DNA of 64,000 nt from Rhizobium sp. 11515TR (GTDB lineage: Bacteria > Pseudomonadota > Alphaproteobacteria > Rhizobiales > Rhizobiaceae). The notes under the pieces were generated by a model. That model was not told where the DNA came from, searched no databases, and saw only the letters and a list, made by a program, of their open reading frames with translations. The translations under genes were made by a program, and so were the position numbers. The DNA lies in contig NZ_CP022998.1 in NCBI RefSeq assembly GCF_002277895.1, positions 62,001-126,000 of the forward strand, given 5' to 3'. Below are positions 18,423-27,249 of this stretch, piece by piece. Numbering within the stretch: the first letter of the stretch is position 1; each line of letters begins with the position of its first letter.

Positions 18423-18803
18423 CAGAGGAGGTTTCCTCGAAAACAACATCGGCCTCAGTATTGGTGGATTGCTCCGACTCGACCGACTGTACTTCTTCAG
18501 GCTGCGTTCTCGTCTTGGGCTCGGCGGAAGCAACTGGCTCTACAACCTGCGCGGCCTGTTGTTCCTGCTCAGCCGACGCCTCGCCCTCCAACCGATCTCC
18601 CCCTCGCGGGGGAGATGTCCCGAAGGGACAGAGGGGGGTGACGAGGGCTCGGCAAACTCAGAAGCCGCCGAAACATCTACAGCGGGCGCTTCCTGCTCGA
18701 CAACGGGCACATCAACCTTCTGAGAATCCTCCGCAGGCGCCTGCTCCTCGGCCGGCTTTTCGCGGCCGAAGGTGAAGACTTTTTTGATGAAACCGAGCGC
18801 CAT
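18407..18803 (-). pseudogene. out-of-frame 5' part of ftsY (acidic A-domain) interrupted by two repeats
   Basis: From the ATG at 18803 the sequence reads MALGFIKKVFTFGREKPAEE, the normal rhizobial FtsY start with its membrane-targeting basic segment, then acidic residues. At the first repeat (18644-18590) the frame runs into a stop at 18540. The acidic coding sequence resumes in a second frame (EGEASAEQEQQAAQVVEP, about 18588-18423) and, after the second repeat, in a third frame that continues into the NG domain. Each junction needs a -1 shift (or one inserted base). The summed length with two added bases is 504 codons plus stop, a plausible full FtsY. Confidence 0.7.
18590..18644. repeat. 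palindromic repeat, family B, inside ftsY (upstream copy, inverted)
   Basis: A double-hairpin unit inverted relative to the copy at 18369, 167 bp away. In the ftsY sense it would encode SSPPSVPSGHLPREGEIG, a low-complexity peptide that such repeats produce in this frame. Confidence 0.85.
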
Positions 18804-18821
18804 GAAGTGTCCGTTGAAGCA

Positions 18822-20096
18822 TTAGGCCGCGTCGGCGGCCAGAAGTTGCATGTCGAGATGCTTGCCATTGTGGCCGGTGATTGCGACCTGCACAAGGTCG
18901 CGCGGGCAAAGGCCAGGAGCGGCGACAAGCGTGAAGTTTTCCGTATGCGCCAGTCCGCCATTCTCCACAAGCAGCCATTGCCGTGTGCCGACCATCTTGT
19001 CCAGATGGGCTTGGTGCAATCTCTGCCCGGCCTCGCGCAGGCGGGCGGCGCGCTCCTTGATCACGCCGCGATCGAGCTGCGGCATGCGGGCAGCAGGCGT
19101 GCCGGGGCGCGGGCTGTAAGGGAAGACGTGCAGATGCGCGATGCCGGCTTCTTCCGCCAGACCGATAGCATTGACAAACATCTCTTCCGTCTCGGTCGGA
19201 AAGCCGGCGATCATATCCGCGCCAAAACTCGTCTCGGGGCGCAGACGGCGCACATCCTCAATGAAACGCACGGCGTCAGCGCGCGAGTGCCGCCGCTTCA
19301 TGCGCTTGAGGATCATGTCATCGCCATGCTGCAGCGACAGATGCAGATGCGGCATGAAGCGCGGCTCGTCGGCGATGAGATCCATCAGGTGCCGATCGGC
19401 CTCGATGCTATCGATGGAGGAGAGACGCAGCCGACGGATCTCCGGGATCTGCTTCAGCAGCGTCTTGGCTAGCAACCCGAGCGTCGGCGTTCCCGGCAGA
19501 TCGGCGCCATAGCTCGTGGCATCGACACCGGTCAGCACGATTTCGCGATAGCCGCCTTCGGTGAGATTGCGCGCCTGATCGACAACGGCCCCCATCGGCA
19601 CCGAGCGCGAATTGCCGCGGCCGTAGGGGATGATGCAAAAGGTGCAGCGATGGTCGCAGCCGTTCTGCACCTGGATGAAGGCCCGCACATGCCCATCGAT
19701 ATGGCGGATCATCTGCGGCGCGGTCGCCCGCACGCTCATGATGTCGTTGACGCGCAGCTTCTCTTCCGCCGAAACGCCGAAGTCCGGCAGAGAGCGGTAG
19801 GAGGCGCTCTTCAGCTTCTCCTCGTTGCCGAGCACGGCATCCACCTCAGTCATTTCGGCAAAGGTCTGCTTCTCGGTCTGCGCGGCGCAGCCCGTCACGA
19901 TGATGCGAGCATGCGGATTGTCGCGGCGCGCGCGGCGGATCGCCTGGCGTGCCTGGCGCACGGCCTCGCCCGTCACGGCACAGGTATTGACCAGGATGGC
20001 ATTGTTGAGCCCGGCTTTCTCCGCCTCCGCCCTCATCACTTCGGATTCATAGGTATTGAGACGACAGCCGAAGGTAATGACCTCGACCCCGCTCAC
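18822..20096 (-). CDS. mtaB: tRNA t6A37 methylthiotransferase MtaB
   Basis: A 424-residue radical-SAM methylthiotransferase that converts t6A37 to ms2t6A37 in tRNAs reading ANN codons. The N-terminal UPF0004 domain carries the three Cys of the auxiliary cluster ([10 protein letters not shown] near 9-18, NTCAVT, TGCAAQ). The radical SAM motif is CDHRCTFC, and a TRAM-like C-terminus follows. I place the start at a GTG at 20096 that overlaps the dapF stop (GTGA), because the encoded [14 protein letters not shown] is the family N-terminus. The longer open frame upstream overlaps dapF and is not credible. Confidence 0.92.
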   Translation of the reverse strand: MSGVEVITFGCRLNTYESEVMRAEAEKAGLNNAILVNTCAVTGEAVRQARQAIRRARRDNPHARIIVTGCAAQTEKQTFAEMTEVDAVLGNEEKLKSASYRSLPDFGVSAEEKLRVNDIMSVRATAPQMIRHIDGHVRAFIQVQNGCDHRCTFCIIPYGRGNSRSVPMGAVVDQARNLTEGGYREIVLTGVDATSYGADLPGTPTLGLLAKTLLKQIPEIRRLRLSSIDSIEADRHLMDLIADEPRFMPHLHLSLQHGDDMILKRMKRRHSRADAVRFIEDVRRLRPETSFGADMIAGFPTETEEMFVNAIGLAEEAGIAHLHVFPYSPRPGTPAARMPQLDRGVIKERAARLREAGQRLHQAHLDKMVGTRQWLLVENGGLAHTENFTLVAAPGLCPRDLVQVAITGHNGKHLDMQLLAADAA

Positions 20097-20998
20097 CGCG
20101 CCTGAGCCCCCTGCTCCGGATCGCGCGAGAAGCTGCCCGTCACCGGATCGACGGTGCCGGACCATTCCCATTCGGCAGGTCCGGTCATGACCACATGGTC
20201 GTTACTGTCTAGCCATTCGATGGTGAGCTTGCCCGGTGCGGGCGCGGAGGCGACCTCGATCGTGACCTTGCGGCCGGTGCGGCCGGTGCGGGCGGCACTG
20301 ACGGCGGCAGCACAGGCGGCCGAGCCGCAGGCAAGCGTCAAGCCGGCGCCGCGCTCCCAGGTACGGGTGCGAACAAGCGTCGGCGAAAGCACCTGCGCCA
20401 GCGTGATGTTGGCGCGCTCGGGAAACATCGGGTGGTTTTCGAGCAGCGGGCCGAAACGATCGAGATCGAAGGACATCGGGTCCTTGTCCACCCAGAAGAT
20501 CGCGTGCGGATTGCCCATCGACATCACGGAAGGCGAATGCAGGACGGGATTGTCGATAGGCCCGATCTGCAGCTCGATGCGGCTGGTATCGGCAAATTCC
20601 TCGGCAAGCGGGATCTTGTCCCAGGCAAAGACCGGCGTGCCCATATCGACCGAGATCGTGCCGTCCTCGTGCTCCCTTGCATTCAGGATGCCGGCGACGG
20701 TCTGGAAAGTAAAAACGTGTCTGCCGGTTTCGGCCGCAAGCGCCTGCACGACGCAGCGCGTGCCGTTGCCGCAGGCCTGCGCTTTCGTGCCATCGCAGTT
20801 GAGGATATCGATCCAGGCATCGGTGCCCTGCAGCTTCGGATCGTGGATCGCCATGATCTGGTCGAACTGGGTGGCAGGGTCGGCATTGAGCGCGATCGCC
20901 GCAGCCGGCGTCACCACATCCTTGCGGCCGCGCATGTCGATGACCAGGATCTTGTTGCCAAGCCCGTTCATCCTCGCGAATTCGACCGTATTGCTCAT
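20093..20998 (-). CDS. dapF: diaminopimelate epimerase
   Basis: A 301-residue PLP-independent epimerase that interconverts LL- and meso-diaminopimelate for lysine and peptidoglycan synthesis. The two catalytic cysteines are Cys76 in ACGNGTRC and Cys224 in ACGSAACA. The N-terminal [15 protein letters not shown] motif is intact. It is the first gene of the block dapF-mtaB-ftsY-yciB-UPF0314. The 4-bp overlap with mtaB indicates coupling. The promoter should lie in 20999-21189. Confidence 0.96.
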   Translation of the reverse strand: MSNTVEFARMNGLGNKILVIDMRGRKDVVTPAAAIALNADPATQFDQIMAIHDPKLQGTDAWIDILNCDGTKAQACGNGTRCVVQALAAETGRHVFTFQTVAGILNAREHEDGTISVDMGTPVFAWDKIPLAEEFADTSRIELQIGPIDNPVLHSPSVMSMGNPHAIFWVDKDPMSFDLDRFGPLLENHPMFPERANITLAQVLSPTLVRTRTWERGAGLTLACGSAACAAAVSAARTGRTGRKVTIEVASAPAPGKLTIEWLDSNDHVVMTGPAEWEWSGTVDPVTGSFSRDPEQGAQAR

Positions 20999-21189
20999 GA
21001 TGCCATGTCCGTCCGTGTTTCGAGCTGTATATGGCGGAATTGCGGGGGAATTACCAGTGGGACGTGAAGGATGACAAATTTCAGATTTGGCCGCAGTGTC
21101 ATTTATTTTCAGAAAAAATCATTCGCCGTGTCGGATTGTCAAACATTGCCACGTCCTAGGCTCGTCCACTCCGTCAAACCATAGGGATT

Positions 21190-21639
21190 ATGACCATGCC
21201 GAATACCATAAGCCTGCACCGCGTCCTCGCCACAAGCCCGGAAAAGGTCTATCGCGCATTCATCGAAGCGGATGCGCTGGCCAAGTGGCTGCCGCCGAAT
21301 GGCTTTGCCTGCAGCGTGCACCACTTCGAAGGAAAAGTCGGCGGCACGTTCAAGATGTCGTTCCGCAATTTTACGACCAGTGAAGTCCACGCTTTCGGCG
21401 GTGAATATATCGAGCTCGTTCCCGGCGAACTGGTGCGTTACACAGACAGGTTCGACGACCCCAACCTGCCCGGCCAAATGGAAGTGACGGTGACATTGAA
21501 AAAGGTGCTGGTGGGAACCGAGGTCAACATCACCCAGGCCGGCATCCCCGATGTCATCCCGCCGGAAGCCTGTTATCTCGGCTGGCAGGAATCGCTGATC
21601 AATCTCGCGAAACTGGTTGAACCTGAGATTAAGCAGTAA
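21190..21639 (+). CDS. SRPBCC / AHSA1-domain protein
   Basis: A 149-residue protein with the START/AHSA1 fold. The opening strand ISLHRVLATSPEKVYRAFIEADALAKWLPP is the typical first block, followed by a GGTFKMSF strand and a C-terminal helix GWQESLINLAKLVE. Members are found as activators of Hsp90-type ATPases, stress proteins or regulators' partners; the specific ligand cannot be deduced. A separate first codon (ATG-ACC-ATG) leaves a start two codons later possible. It is monocistronic, with a small hairpin repeat just downstream. Confidence 0.85.
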   Translation: MTMPNTISLHRVLATSPEKVYRAFIEADALAKWLPPNGFACSVHHFEGKVGGTFKMSFRNFTTSEVHAFGGEYIELVPGELVRYTDRFDDPNLPGQMEVTVTLKKVLVGTEVNITQAGIPDVIPPEACYLGWQESLINLAKLVEPEIKQ

Positions 21640-21660
21640 GGCACGTTGAGGCTGAAAATT

Positions 21661-21682
21661 CCTTCTCCCTTCGGGGAGAAGG
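21661..21682. repeat. short hairpin repeat (family C module) between convergent genes
   Basis: CCTTCTCC-CTTC-GGGGAGAAGG is nearly the same hairpin as the first module of the element at 15812. It lies between the convergent SRPBCC and metallo-hydrolase genes and may help termination. Confidence 0.7.
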
Positions 21683-21698
21683 GGTTTTGGCGACAATA

Positions 21699-22715
21699 TC
21701 AAACAACAGGCACGTCGAAAACCTCGCCTGCCCTGAGCGGGCGAAACCGATCCGGCTCCACGCCGTGCACCTTCAGCGCGACATCCAGCGCCTGAACGGG
21801 CGTATCGATGCCTTCGTCCGTCAGCTGGAAGGTCGCGAAGTGATGCCCAGCGACATAGGCCGCGTTGCAGAGCTTCATGCCCTTCACCGCCTCTTCCGGA
21901 TTCTGATGCTGACCCTTCATGAACCAGCGCGGCTCGTAGGCGCCGAATGGCAGGATTGCGAGGCGGAAACCGCCATGTTTTTCCCGGGCAGCCTCATAAT
22001 TGATGCCATCGTGAAAGCCGGTATCGCCGACATGATAGATCTTACCTGCTGGCGTGGTCAGCACGAATGCCGCCCAGAGCGCCATGCGCCGGTCGCCCAT
22101 GCCGCGTGCCGACCAATGATGACAAGGCTCGGCATCGATCGTCACGCCGGTCTTGAACGCGATGCGATCACCCCAGTCGACAACAGTAATGTCGGCATCT
22201 GGAACGGCGCGGCGGATGATCGTGTCGTTGCCGAGCGGCGTGACGATCTTTGGCCGGCGCGCCTGCTGCAAGCGAGCAAGGGTCACGAGATCGAGATGGT
22301 CGTAGTGATTATGCGTGACAAGCACGAGGTCGATATGCGGTAGGTCCTCGAAGCGGATGCCGGGCGGCACCACGCGCTTCGGCCCGACGGACCGGAAGGG
22401 GCTGACGCGCTCCGACCAGACGGGATCGGTTAGGATATTCAACCCGGCGACCTGCACCAGCATCGACGCATGGCCGACCATGGTCACCCGCATCTGGTCG
22501 CCGAAAACATGCCGATCCGGCTTGGCCGGCGGGAAGGCGCTGATGACAGGATTGGGCCAGCGTACCCGCCCGCCGCCGAGCTGCCATCGCAAGAGATCGA
22601 GCGCATTGCCTGGCGCGACACCGCCGGGATTGAAGAAACGTTGACCATCGAAATGGTCGGAAACCGGACCTTGATAATAGGGATTTTTCTTGGTCGAGCG
22701 CGATGAGCTTGTCAT
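21699..22715 (-). CDS. metallo-beta-lactamase-fold hydrolase (NAPE-PLD/UlaG-like)
   Basis: A 338-residue MBL-fold enzyme. The metal motif HNHYDH is at 135-140, preceded by the strand VTMVGHASMLVQVAGLNILTDP and followed by further ligands in CHHWSARG and GDTGFHDG. The layout, with an N-terminal extension ending in RWPNPVIS, resembles N-acyl-phosphatidylethanolamine phospholipase D and related bacterial lipid hydrolases, so a lipid-phosphodiesterase role is plausible but not proven. The start overlaps the upstream gene's stop by 4 bp (ATGA), so the two are co-translated. Confidence 0.87.
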   Translation of the reverse strand: MTSSSRSTKKNPYYQGPVSDHFDGQRFFNPGGVAPGNALDLLRWQLGGGRVRWPNPVISAFPPAKPDRHVFGDQMRVTMVGHASMLVQVAGLNILTDPVWSERVSPFRSVGPKRVVPPGIRFEDLPHIDLVLVTHNHYDHLDLVTLARLQQARRPKIVTPLGNDTIIRRAVPDADITVVDWGDRIAFKTGVTIDAEPCHHWSARGMGDRRMALWAAFVLTTPAGKIYHVGDTGFHDGINYEAAREKHGGFRLAILPFGAYEPRWFMKGQHQNPEEAVKGMKLCNAAYVAGHHFATFQLTDEGIDTPVQALDVALKVHGVEPDRFRPLRAGEVFDVPVV

Positions 22716-23701
22716 GCTTTATCCGCCCGTTGCGCACCAGCCGCCTCGGCGGCGGGAACGCCGGCTTTGGCGAACCATTCTTCGGCCTCGGAAGGCGTCA
22801 GCGCCTCCTCGAGCACGACATTCGCCGGCATTGCGAATAGCTGTGGCGTGAAGAAGCTCGTGTCCCACAATGCTGCGCCTTCGACCACAGGCGAAAGTAG
22901 GATGACCTGCCGGCCATCGATGCGCGAAATCGTCTCGACGGATGCTTCGCCGGAAATGTCGGCAAGGCCCGGCTCATCCGGCCGCACCGTCTGATAGCGC
23001 CACCAGGGTTCGTCATTACCGTCTTCGGCCACGGTCACGCAGCGTGCCATATCGATAATGAACCGATTGGGCGTACGACCGTCAGGAAGCCGCTCGCCGA
23101 ACGTCGCCTGAATGAGCGTGAAGAGATGAAAGCTGTTGACGATATTCTCATAGCGCAGACGAAAGCCCTGGCGGCTCGGCAGGTGCAGCACCAGCAGATC
23201 GTCGCTGCGGCTCAAGAGCACCTGGCGAACCCAGGCTGCACCCGGCGTATAATCCTGCAGCTCGGCAAGCTGCGCCATCAGTGCCTTGTTGCCGGCAGCG
23301 AGTGCACGCTCCTGCGGCATGCCGGAAAGATGCGAAACCGCCGATTGACCAAGCAGCTGAAAGGCATCCAGCAGCTGCTTTTGCCGAGGGCTCAGCTCCT
23401 TGCGGCCGGCAAAGCCGCGATGGATCTGCGGCAGCCACGCCAGATAGAGCTCCCACACGGCCGGACCGCTGCGTTCCACGGCCCCGCCCTTCTCGACGAT
23501 GGTCCCGAGCATATTGGCAAGAACGGCGGCTCCCGGTGGCGGCAAGTGGCTAAGCTCGCGCGCCGCCCGCGCCGCGATCTTAGGCTGGGCCTTGGCACTC
23601 GCGTAGAAGGCTTGCGCCGCCGTATTGAAATGGGTGTCGACCCGGCCGCCGGCGTAAGCGCGACAGGCGGCGAGAAGATCGGTCAGGGCTGTATCATTCA
23701 T
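22712..23701 (-). CDS. conserved protein of unknown function
   Basis: A 329-residue, mostly helical soluble protein. It has a repetitive Ala-rich N-terminal half (residues 5-110) and a more globular C-terminal half containing FRLRYENIVNSFHLFTLIQATFG-like and WWRYQTVRP segments. No signal peptide, transmembrane helix or catalytic motif that I recognise. I placed the start at 23701 (MNDTALTD) because the sequence upstream is unlike the protein. It is translationally coupled to the MBL-fold hydrolase by a 4-bp overlap, so it may be a partner or regulator of that enzyme. Confidence 0.78.
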   Translation of the reverse strand: MNDTALTDLLAACRAYAGGRVDTHFNTAAQAFYASAKAQPKIAARAARELSHLPPPGAAVLANMLGTIVEKGGAVERSGPAVWELYLAWLPQIHRGFAGRKELSPRQKQLLDAFQLLGQSAVSHLSGMPQERALAAGNKALMAQLAELQDYTPGAAWVRQVLLSRSDDLLVLHLPSRQGFRLRYENIVNSFHLFTLIQATFGERLPDGRTPNRFIIDMARCVTVAEDGNDEPWWRYQTVRPDEPGLADISGEASVETISRIDGRQVILLSPVVEGAALWDTSFFTPQLFAMPANVVLEEALTPSEAEEWFAKAGVPAAEAAGAQRADKA

Positions 23702-23829
23702 TCGGAACGGTCTCGGGGAATCACTTGACGGCTGGGATCGATACAACAATTTGAAAACGGTGATACGGTCAAATCGACATCGATATGGTGATGTCATCCG
23801 TGCATTTCAGGCATTTCCGCCGCATTGGG

Positions 23830-23858
23830 TTGACTTTGCCGGTCTTTTCCTGTTTATC
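23830..23858 (+). promoter_or_regulatory. candidate promoter of the ffh leader RNA
   Basis: TTGACT, a 17-base spacer, then TTTATC: a reasonable housekeeping -35/-10 pair. Transcription would begin near 23865, about 215 nt before ffh. Confidence 0.4.
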
Positions 23859-23864
23859 GCCCGC

Positions 23865-23973
23865 AATCTGCGACGAGCACAAGCCTCCGAGCCACCGACC
23901 GGGACCCATTAAGGTATAAAGAGATCCCGGAGGTCAACACCCGACAGCGCGATGCGCCCTCGGGTGCTTTTTG
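23865..23973 (+). ncRNA. candidate small RNA or attenuated leader upstream of ffh
   Basis: The stretch can form a hairpin in which CCTCCG (23885-23890) pairs with CGGAGG (23929-23934). It is followed by a terminator: CACCCGA (23939-23945) pairs with TCGGGTG (23961-23967), with an inner GCGC pairing, then CTTTTT. Transcription from 23830 would give a discrete RNA of about 105 nt unless it reads through into ffh. It lacks the GGAA-tetraloop domain of SRP RNA, so it is not ffs. It could be an attenuator that controls ffh. Confidence 0.45.
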
Positions 23974-24078
23974 GCTTTGCGTCTTGTTTTCGTCATGGAA
24001 AAGCACGACGTTTTCGGGCGAGGAACCGCGCAAACTTGCGCCAAGTCCAAATCCCAAGCGATCGATAAGGAAGAAACG

Positions 24079-25656
24079 ATGTTTGAAAACCTCCAGGACC
24101 GTCTTGGTTCCATTCTGAATGGACTGACAGGCCGCGGCGCGCTTTCGGAAGCCGATGTTTCCGCAGCGCTGCGCGAGGTTCGCCGCGCGCTGCTCGAAGC
24201 CGACGTGGCGCTGGATGTCGTGCGATCCTTTACCGATCGCGTCCGCGAAAAGGCCGTCGGCGCCGAAATCCTGAAGTCGATCAAGCCCGGTCAGATGGTC
24301 GTCAAGATCGTCCATGACGAGCTGATCGAGATGCTCGGCGGCGAAGGCGTCGGCATCGATCTGAATGCGCCCGCCCCGGTCGTCGTCATGGTGGTCGGTC
24401 TGCAGGGCTCCGGTAAGACCACCACGACGGCCAAGATCGCCAACCGCCTGACGAGCCGCGACCGCAAGAAGGTCCTGATGGCCTCGCTCGACACGCGCCG
24501 CCCGGCGGCGCAGGAGCAGCTGCGTCAACTCGGCGTCCAGACCGGCGTCGACACGCTGCCGATCATATCAGGCCAATCGCCGACCGATATTGCCGCCCGC
24601 GCCGTGCAGGCCGCCAAGCTCGGCGGCCATGACATCGTCATCCTCGACACCGCCGGCCGTACGCATATCGACGAGCCGCTCATGGTCGAGATGGCGGATA
24701 TCAAGAAGAAGTCCAATCCGCACGAAATCCTGCTGGTCGCCGATAGCTTGACCGGTCAGGACGCCGTCAACCTCGCCCGCAATTTCGACGAGCGCGTCGG
24801 GATTACCGGCCTCGTGCTGACCCGCATGGACGGCGATGGCCGCGGCGGTGCGGCCCTTTCGATGCGCGCAGTCACTGGCAAGCCGATCAAACTGATCGGT
24901 GTCGGCGAAAAGATGGGCGAGCTGGAGGAATTCCATCCCCGCCGTATCGCTGACCGCATCCTCGGCATGGGCGACATCGTCTCGCTCGTCGAGAAGGCTG
25001 CCGAGAATATCGACGCCGAGAAGGCGGCCGCCATGGCTGCCAAGATGGCCAAGGGCAAGTTCGACCTCAACGATCTCGCCGACCAGCTCGGCCAGATGCA
25101 GAAAATGGGCGGCATGGGCGGCATCATGGGCTTGATGCCCGGCATGTCCGGCATGAAGGACAAGATGGCCGCCGCCGGCCTCGATGACCGTCTGTTCAAG
25201 CGCCAGCTCGCCATCATCTCCTCGATGACCAAGGCCGAGCGCGCCAATCCGGACCTTTTGAAGCATTCTCGCAAGAAACGCATCGCCGCCGGCTCAGGCA
25301 CCGACGCCTCCGACATCAACAAGCTTCTGAAGATGCACCGCCAGATGGCCGACATGATGAAGATGATGGGCGGCAAGGGCAAAGGCGGCATGATGAAGCA
25401 GCTGATGGGCGGCCTTGCCGGTAAGATGGGTCTCGGCGGCGGTATGGGCGGGATGCCCGACCTGTCGAACATGGATCCCAAGCAGCTCGAAGCCTTGCAG
25501 AAACAAGCCGAAGCCGCCGGCCTCGGCCGTCCCGGCGGCCTTCCGGGTGGTTTGCCGGGCCTGGGCGGCGGCGGTTTGCCGGGTCTCGGCGGCGCCAAGC
25601 TGCCGGGCCTTGGCGGTGGTTTCCCGGGCCTCCCCGGTTTGCCGAAGAAGAAGTGA
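24079..25656 (+). CDS. ffh: signal recognition particle protein Ffh (SRP54)
   Basis: A 525-residue SRP GTPase. The N-domain covers 1-90. G1 GLQGSGKT is at 107-114, DTAGR at 189-193, and TRMDGDGRGG follows. The Met-rich M-domain begins near 320, with the RNA-binding SGTDASDINKLLK segment around 415. After that comes an unusual tail from about 480 made of repeated LPGLGGG-type Gly/Pro/Leu units ending in KKK. Ffh binds signal peptides and SRP RNA and docks at FtsY, also encoded in this window. AAGGAAG precedes the ATG at 24079. Chorismate mutase follows after 18 bp. Confidence 0.96.
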   Translation: MFENLQDRLGSILNGLTGRGALSEADVSAALREVRRALLEADVALDVVRSFTDRVREKAVGAEILKSIKPGQMVVKIVHDELIEMLGGEGVGIDLNAPAPVVVMVVGLQGSGKTTTTAKIANRLTSRDRKKVLMASLDTRRPAAQEQLRQLGVQTGVDTLPIISGQSPTDIAARAVQAAKLGGHDIVILDTAGRTHIDEPLMVEMADIKKKSNPHEILLVADSLTGQDAVNLARNFDERVGITGLVLTRMDGDGRGGAALSMRAVTGKPIKLIGVGEKMGELEEFHPRRIADRILGMGDIVSLVEKAAENIDAEKAAAMAAKMAKGKFDLNDLADQLGQMQKMGGMGGIMGLMPGMSGMKDKMAAAGLDDRLFKRQLAIISSMTKAERANPDLLKHSRKKRIAAGSGTDASDINKLLKMHRQMADMMKMMGGKGKGGMMKQLMGGLAGKMGLGGGMGGMPDLSNMDPKQLEALQKQAEAAGLGRPGGLPGGLPGLGGGGLPGLGGAKLPGLGGGFPGLPGLPKKK

Positions 25657-25674
25657 AAAGGATCGTTGACCCCC

Positions 25675-25977
25675 ATGATTGATCCAGACGTCAAGGCCCA
25701 ACTGGGCAACTACCGCCAGTCGATCGACAATATCGATGCCGCACTGGTGCATATGCTGGCCGAACGCTTCCGCTGCACCAAAGAGGTCGGCGTGCTGAAG
25801 GCCAAATACGACCTGCCGCCGGCCGACCCGGCGCGCGAGGAATTTCAGATCGAGCGTCTGCGCCGCCTGGCAAAGGACGCCAATCTGGACCCGGATTTCG
25901 CCGAGAAGTTCCTGAACTTCGTCATCAAGGAAGTCATCCGGCATCATGAACAGATCGCTGCGGATTTCAAAGGGTAA
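25675..25977 (+). CDS. chorismate mutase, AroQ class
   Basis: A 100-residue all-helical AroQ-type domain. YRQSIDNIDAALVHMLAERFRCTKEVGVLKAKY covers helix 1 with its conserved Arg/Lys residues, and QIERLRRLAKD...FLNFVIKEVIRHHE forms the C-terminal helix. It converts chorismate to prephenate for Phe/Tyr synthesis. A TTG start three codons upstream (25666) is possible because AAGGA lies closer to it. Position between ffh and rpsP is the usual rhizobial arrangement. Confidence 0.9.
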   Translation: MIDPDVKAQLGNYRQSIDNIDAALVHMLAERFRCTKEVGVLKAKYDLPPADPAREEFQIERLRRLAKDANLDPDFAEKFLNFVIKEVIRHHEQIAADFKG

Positions 25978-26103
25978 TCCCCGGCTGCATGATCCCGAAG
26001 GACGCAGGACGTTTTCGACAGGGATCACGCGACACGAAAAAAGCAGCGCGACGTAACCATACCGCACAACGAAGCGGTCAAGAAAAGCCTAAGGAGAATG
26101 AAC

Positions 26104-26463
26104 ATGGCACTGAAAATTCGTCTCGCCCGCGGTGGCTCCAAGAAGCGCCCGTACTACCACGTTGTCGTAGCCGACGCCCGCTCGCCGCGCGACGGCCGTT
26201 TCCTGGAGACCCTCGGCTCTTGGAACCCGATGCTTGCCAAGGACGACGCGAAGCGCGTTGAACTCAAGGTCGAACGCATCAAGCATTGGCTCGATCACGG
26301 CGCCCAGCCGACCGACCGCGTTCTGCGCTTCCTCAACGAAGCCGGCATCGCAAAGCGTGAAGCGAAGAACAACCCGGAAAAGGCAAAGCCGGGCAAGAAG
26401 GCTCAGGAGCGCGCTGCCGAAAAGGCACAGAAGGTTGCTGACGCCGCCGCTGCTTCCGAGTAA
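26104..26463 (+). CDS. rpsP: 30S ribosomal protein S16
   Basis: A 119-residue S16 with the standard N-terminus [20 protein letters not shown] and the motif [11 protein letters not shown], plus a Lys/Ala-rich C-terminal extension common in alphaproteobacteria. Start at 26104 rather than 26098, because AGGAG lies eight bases before it. First gene of rpsP-rimM-trmD-(rplS), with a terminator hairpin right after it that should make S16 more abundant than the two tRNA/ribosome maturation enzymes. Confidence 0.97.
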   Translation: MALKIRLARGGSKKRPYYHVVVADARSPRDGRFLETLGSWNPMLAKDDAKRVELKVERIKHWLDHGAQPTDRVLRFLNEAGIAKREAKNNPEKAKPGKKAQERAAEKAQKVADAAAASE

Positions 26464-26482
26464 TCGGCCCTCGCGTTGATTG

Positions 26483-26518
26483 AAAACGGGTGGCATGGCG
26501 ACATGCCGCCCGTTTTTT
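26483..26518 (+). terminator. intra-operon terminator between rpsP and rimM
   Basis: The stem ACGGG-T-GGCAT pairs with ATGCC-G-CCCGT across a six-base loop and is followed by five to six T. It separates rpsP from rimM and probably ends most transcripts. Confidence 0.85.
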
Positions 26519-26643
26519 GTTCCCATCGGCAAATGTTCAGCCTATGAGAGAACCAACGACAGCGCCGCGTGTCACAAATGAGTGCAAAGGTCGCTGTAGC
26601 ATTTTGGATCTGCTGCATAATCCCGGCAATCGGCGAAGAGACC

Positions 26644-27225
26644 ATGACGAAACTGCAAAACCCGGTATTGATGGCCACCATTGGCGCGGCGCAGGGCCTC
26701 AGAGGCGACGTGCGCGCCCGCGCCTATACCTCGGATCCAACCGCGCTTGGCGATTATGGCCACCTGCACAGCATGGACGGCCGCAGCTTCGAAGTTCTGG
26801 AAATCCGCGAGGCCAAGAATGTCGTCATCGTGCGCTTCCGCGGCATCAATGACCGCAATGCTGCCGAGGCGCTGAACGGACTGGAACTCTATATCGAGCG
26901 CGACAACCTGCCGGATGACGAGCTCGACGACGACGAATTCTTCTACACCGATCTCGAAGGCCTGGAAGCCGTGGACGATCAGGGCACCGGCTACGGCACG
27001 GTCAGCGGCGTCTATGATTTCGGCGCCGGCGACCTGCTGGAGCTGAAGGGGCCGGGCAAGCGCCCCGTGCTGATCCCCTTTTCCGAAGCCGCCGTGCTCG
27101 AAATCGATCTCGAAGGCGGCAAGATCCTGATCGATCCGCTTGCCGCCGGCCTGATCGACGACCCCGACGATCTGATCGGCAAACCCGCCAAGCCCGAAAA
27201 GCCGCAGGGCAAGCCGAAGAAGTGA
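26644..27225 (+). CDS. rimM: 16S rRNA processing protein RimM
   Basis: A 193-residue protein with the RimM beta-barrel ([21 protein letters not shown], residues 8-28) and a PRC-barrel (DLEGLEAV through [22 protein letters not shown]). It assists 30S assembly and binds S19. The linker contains an acidic run [10 protein letters not shown] and the C-terminus is Lys/Pro-rich. The start at 26644 fits the family N-terminus; the longer frame upstream contains a hydrophobic segment unlike RimM. Confidence 0.94.
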   Translation: MTKLQNPVLMATIGAAQGLRGDVRARAYTSDPTALGDYGHLHSMDGRSFEVLEIREAKNVVIVRFRGINDRNAAEALNGLELYIERDNLPDDELDDDEFFYTDLEGLEAVDDQGTGYGTVSGVYDFGAGDLLELKGPGKRPVLIPFSEAAVLEIDLEGGKILIDPLAAGLIDDPDDLIGKPAKPEKPQGKPKK

Positions 27226-27249
27226 TCCTTTTTGAGAAGTGACCGCGCC

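Noticed and set aside
17240..18775. A 511-codon frame antisense to ftsY.
   Set aside because: It mirrors the FtsY NG domain and contains translated repeats; there is no domain signal.
23865..23973. SRP RNA (ffs) upstream of ffh.
   Set aside because: The conserved GGAA-tetraloop helix of bacterial SRP RNA is not present; the element is better seen as a leader or unrelated small RNA.
25666..25674. TTG at 25666 as the chorismate mutase start.
   Set aside because: It is possible because AAGGA is near, but the ATG at 25675 gives a common family N-terminus, so I kept the ATG and noted the alternative.
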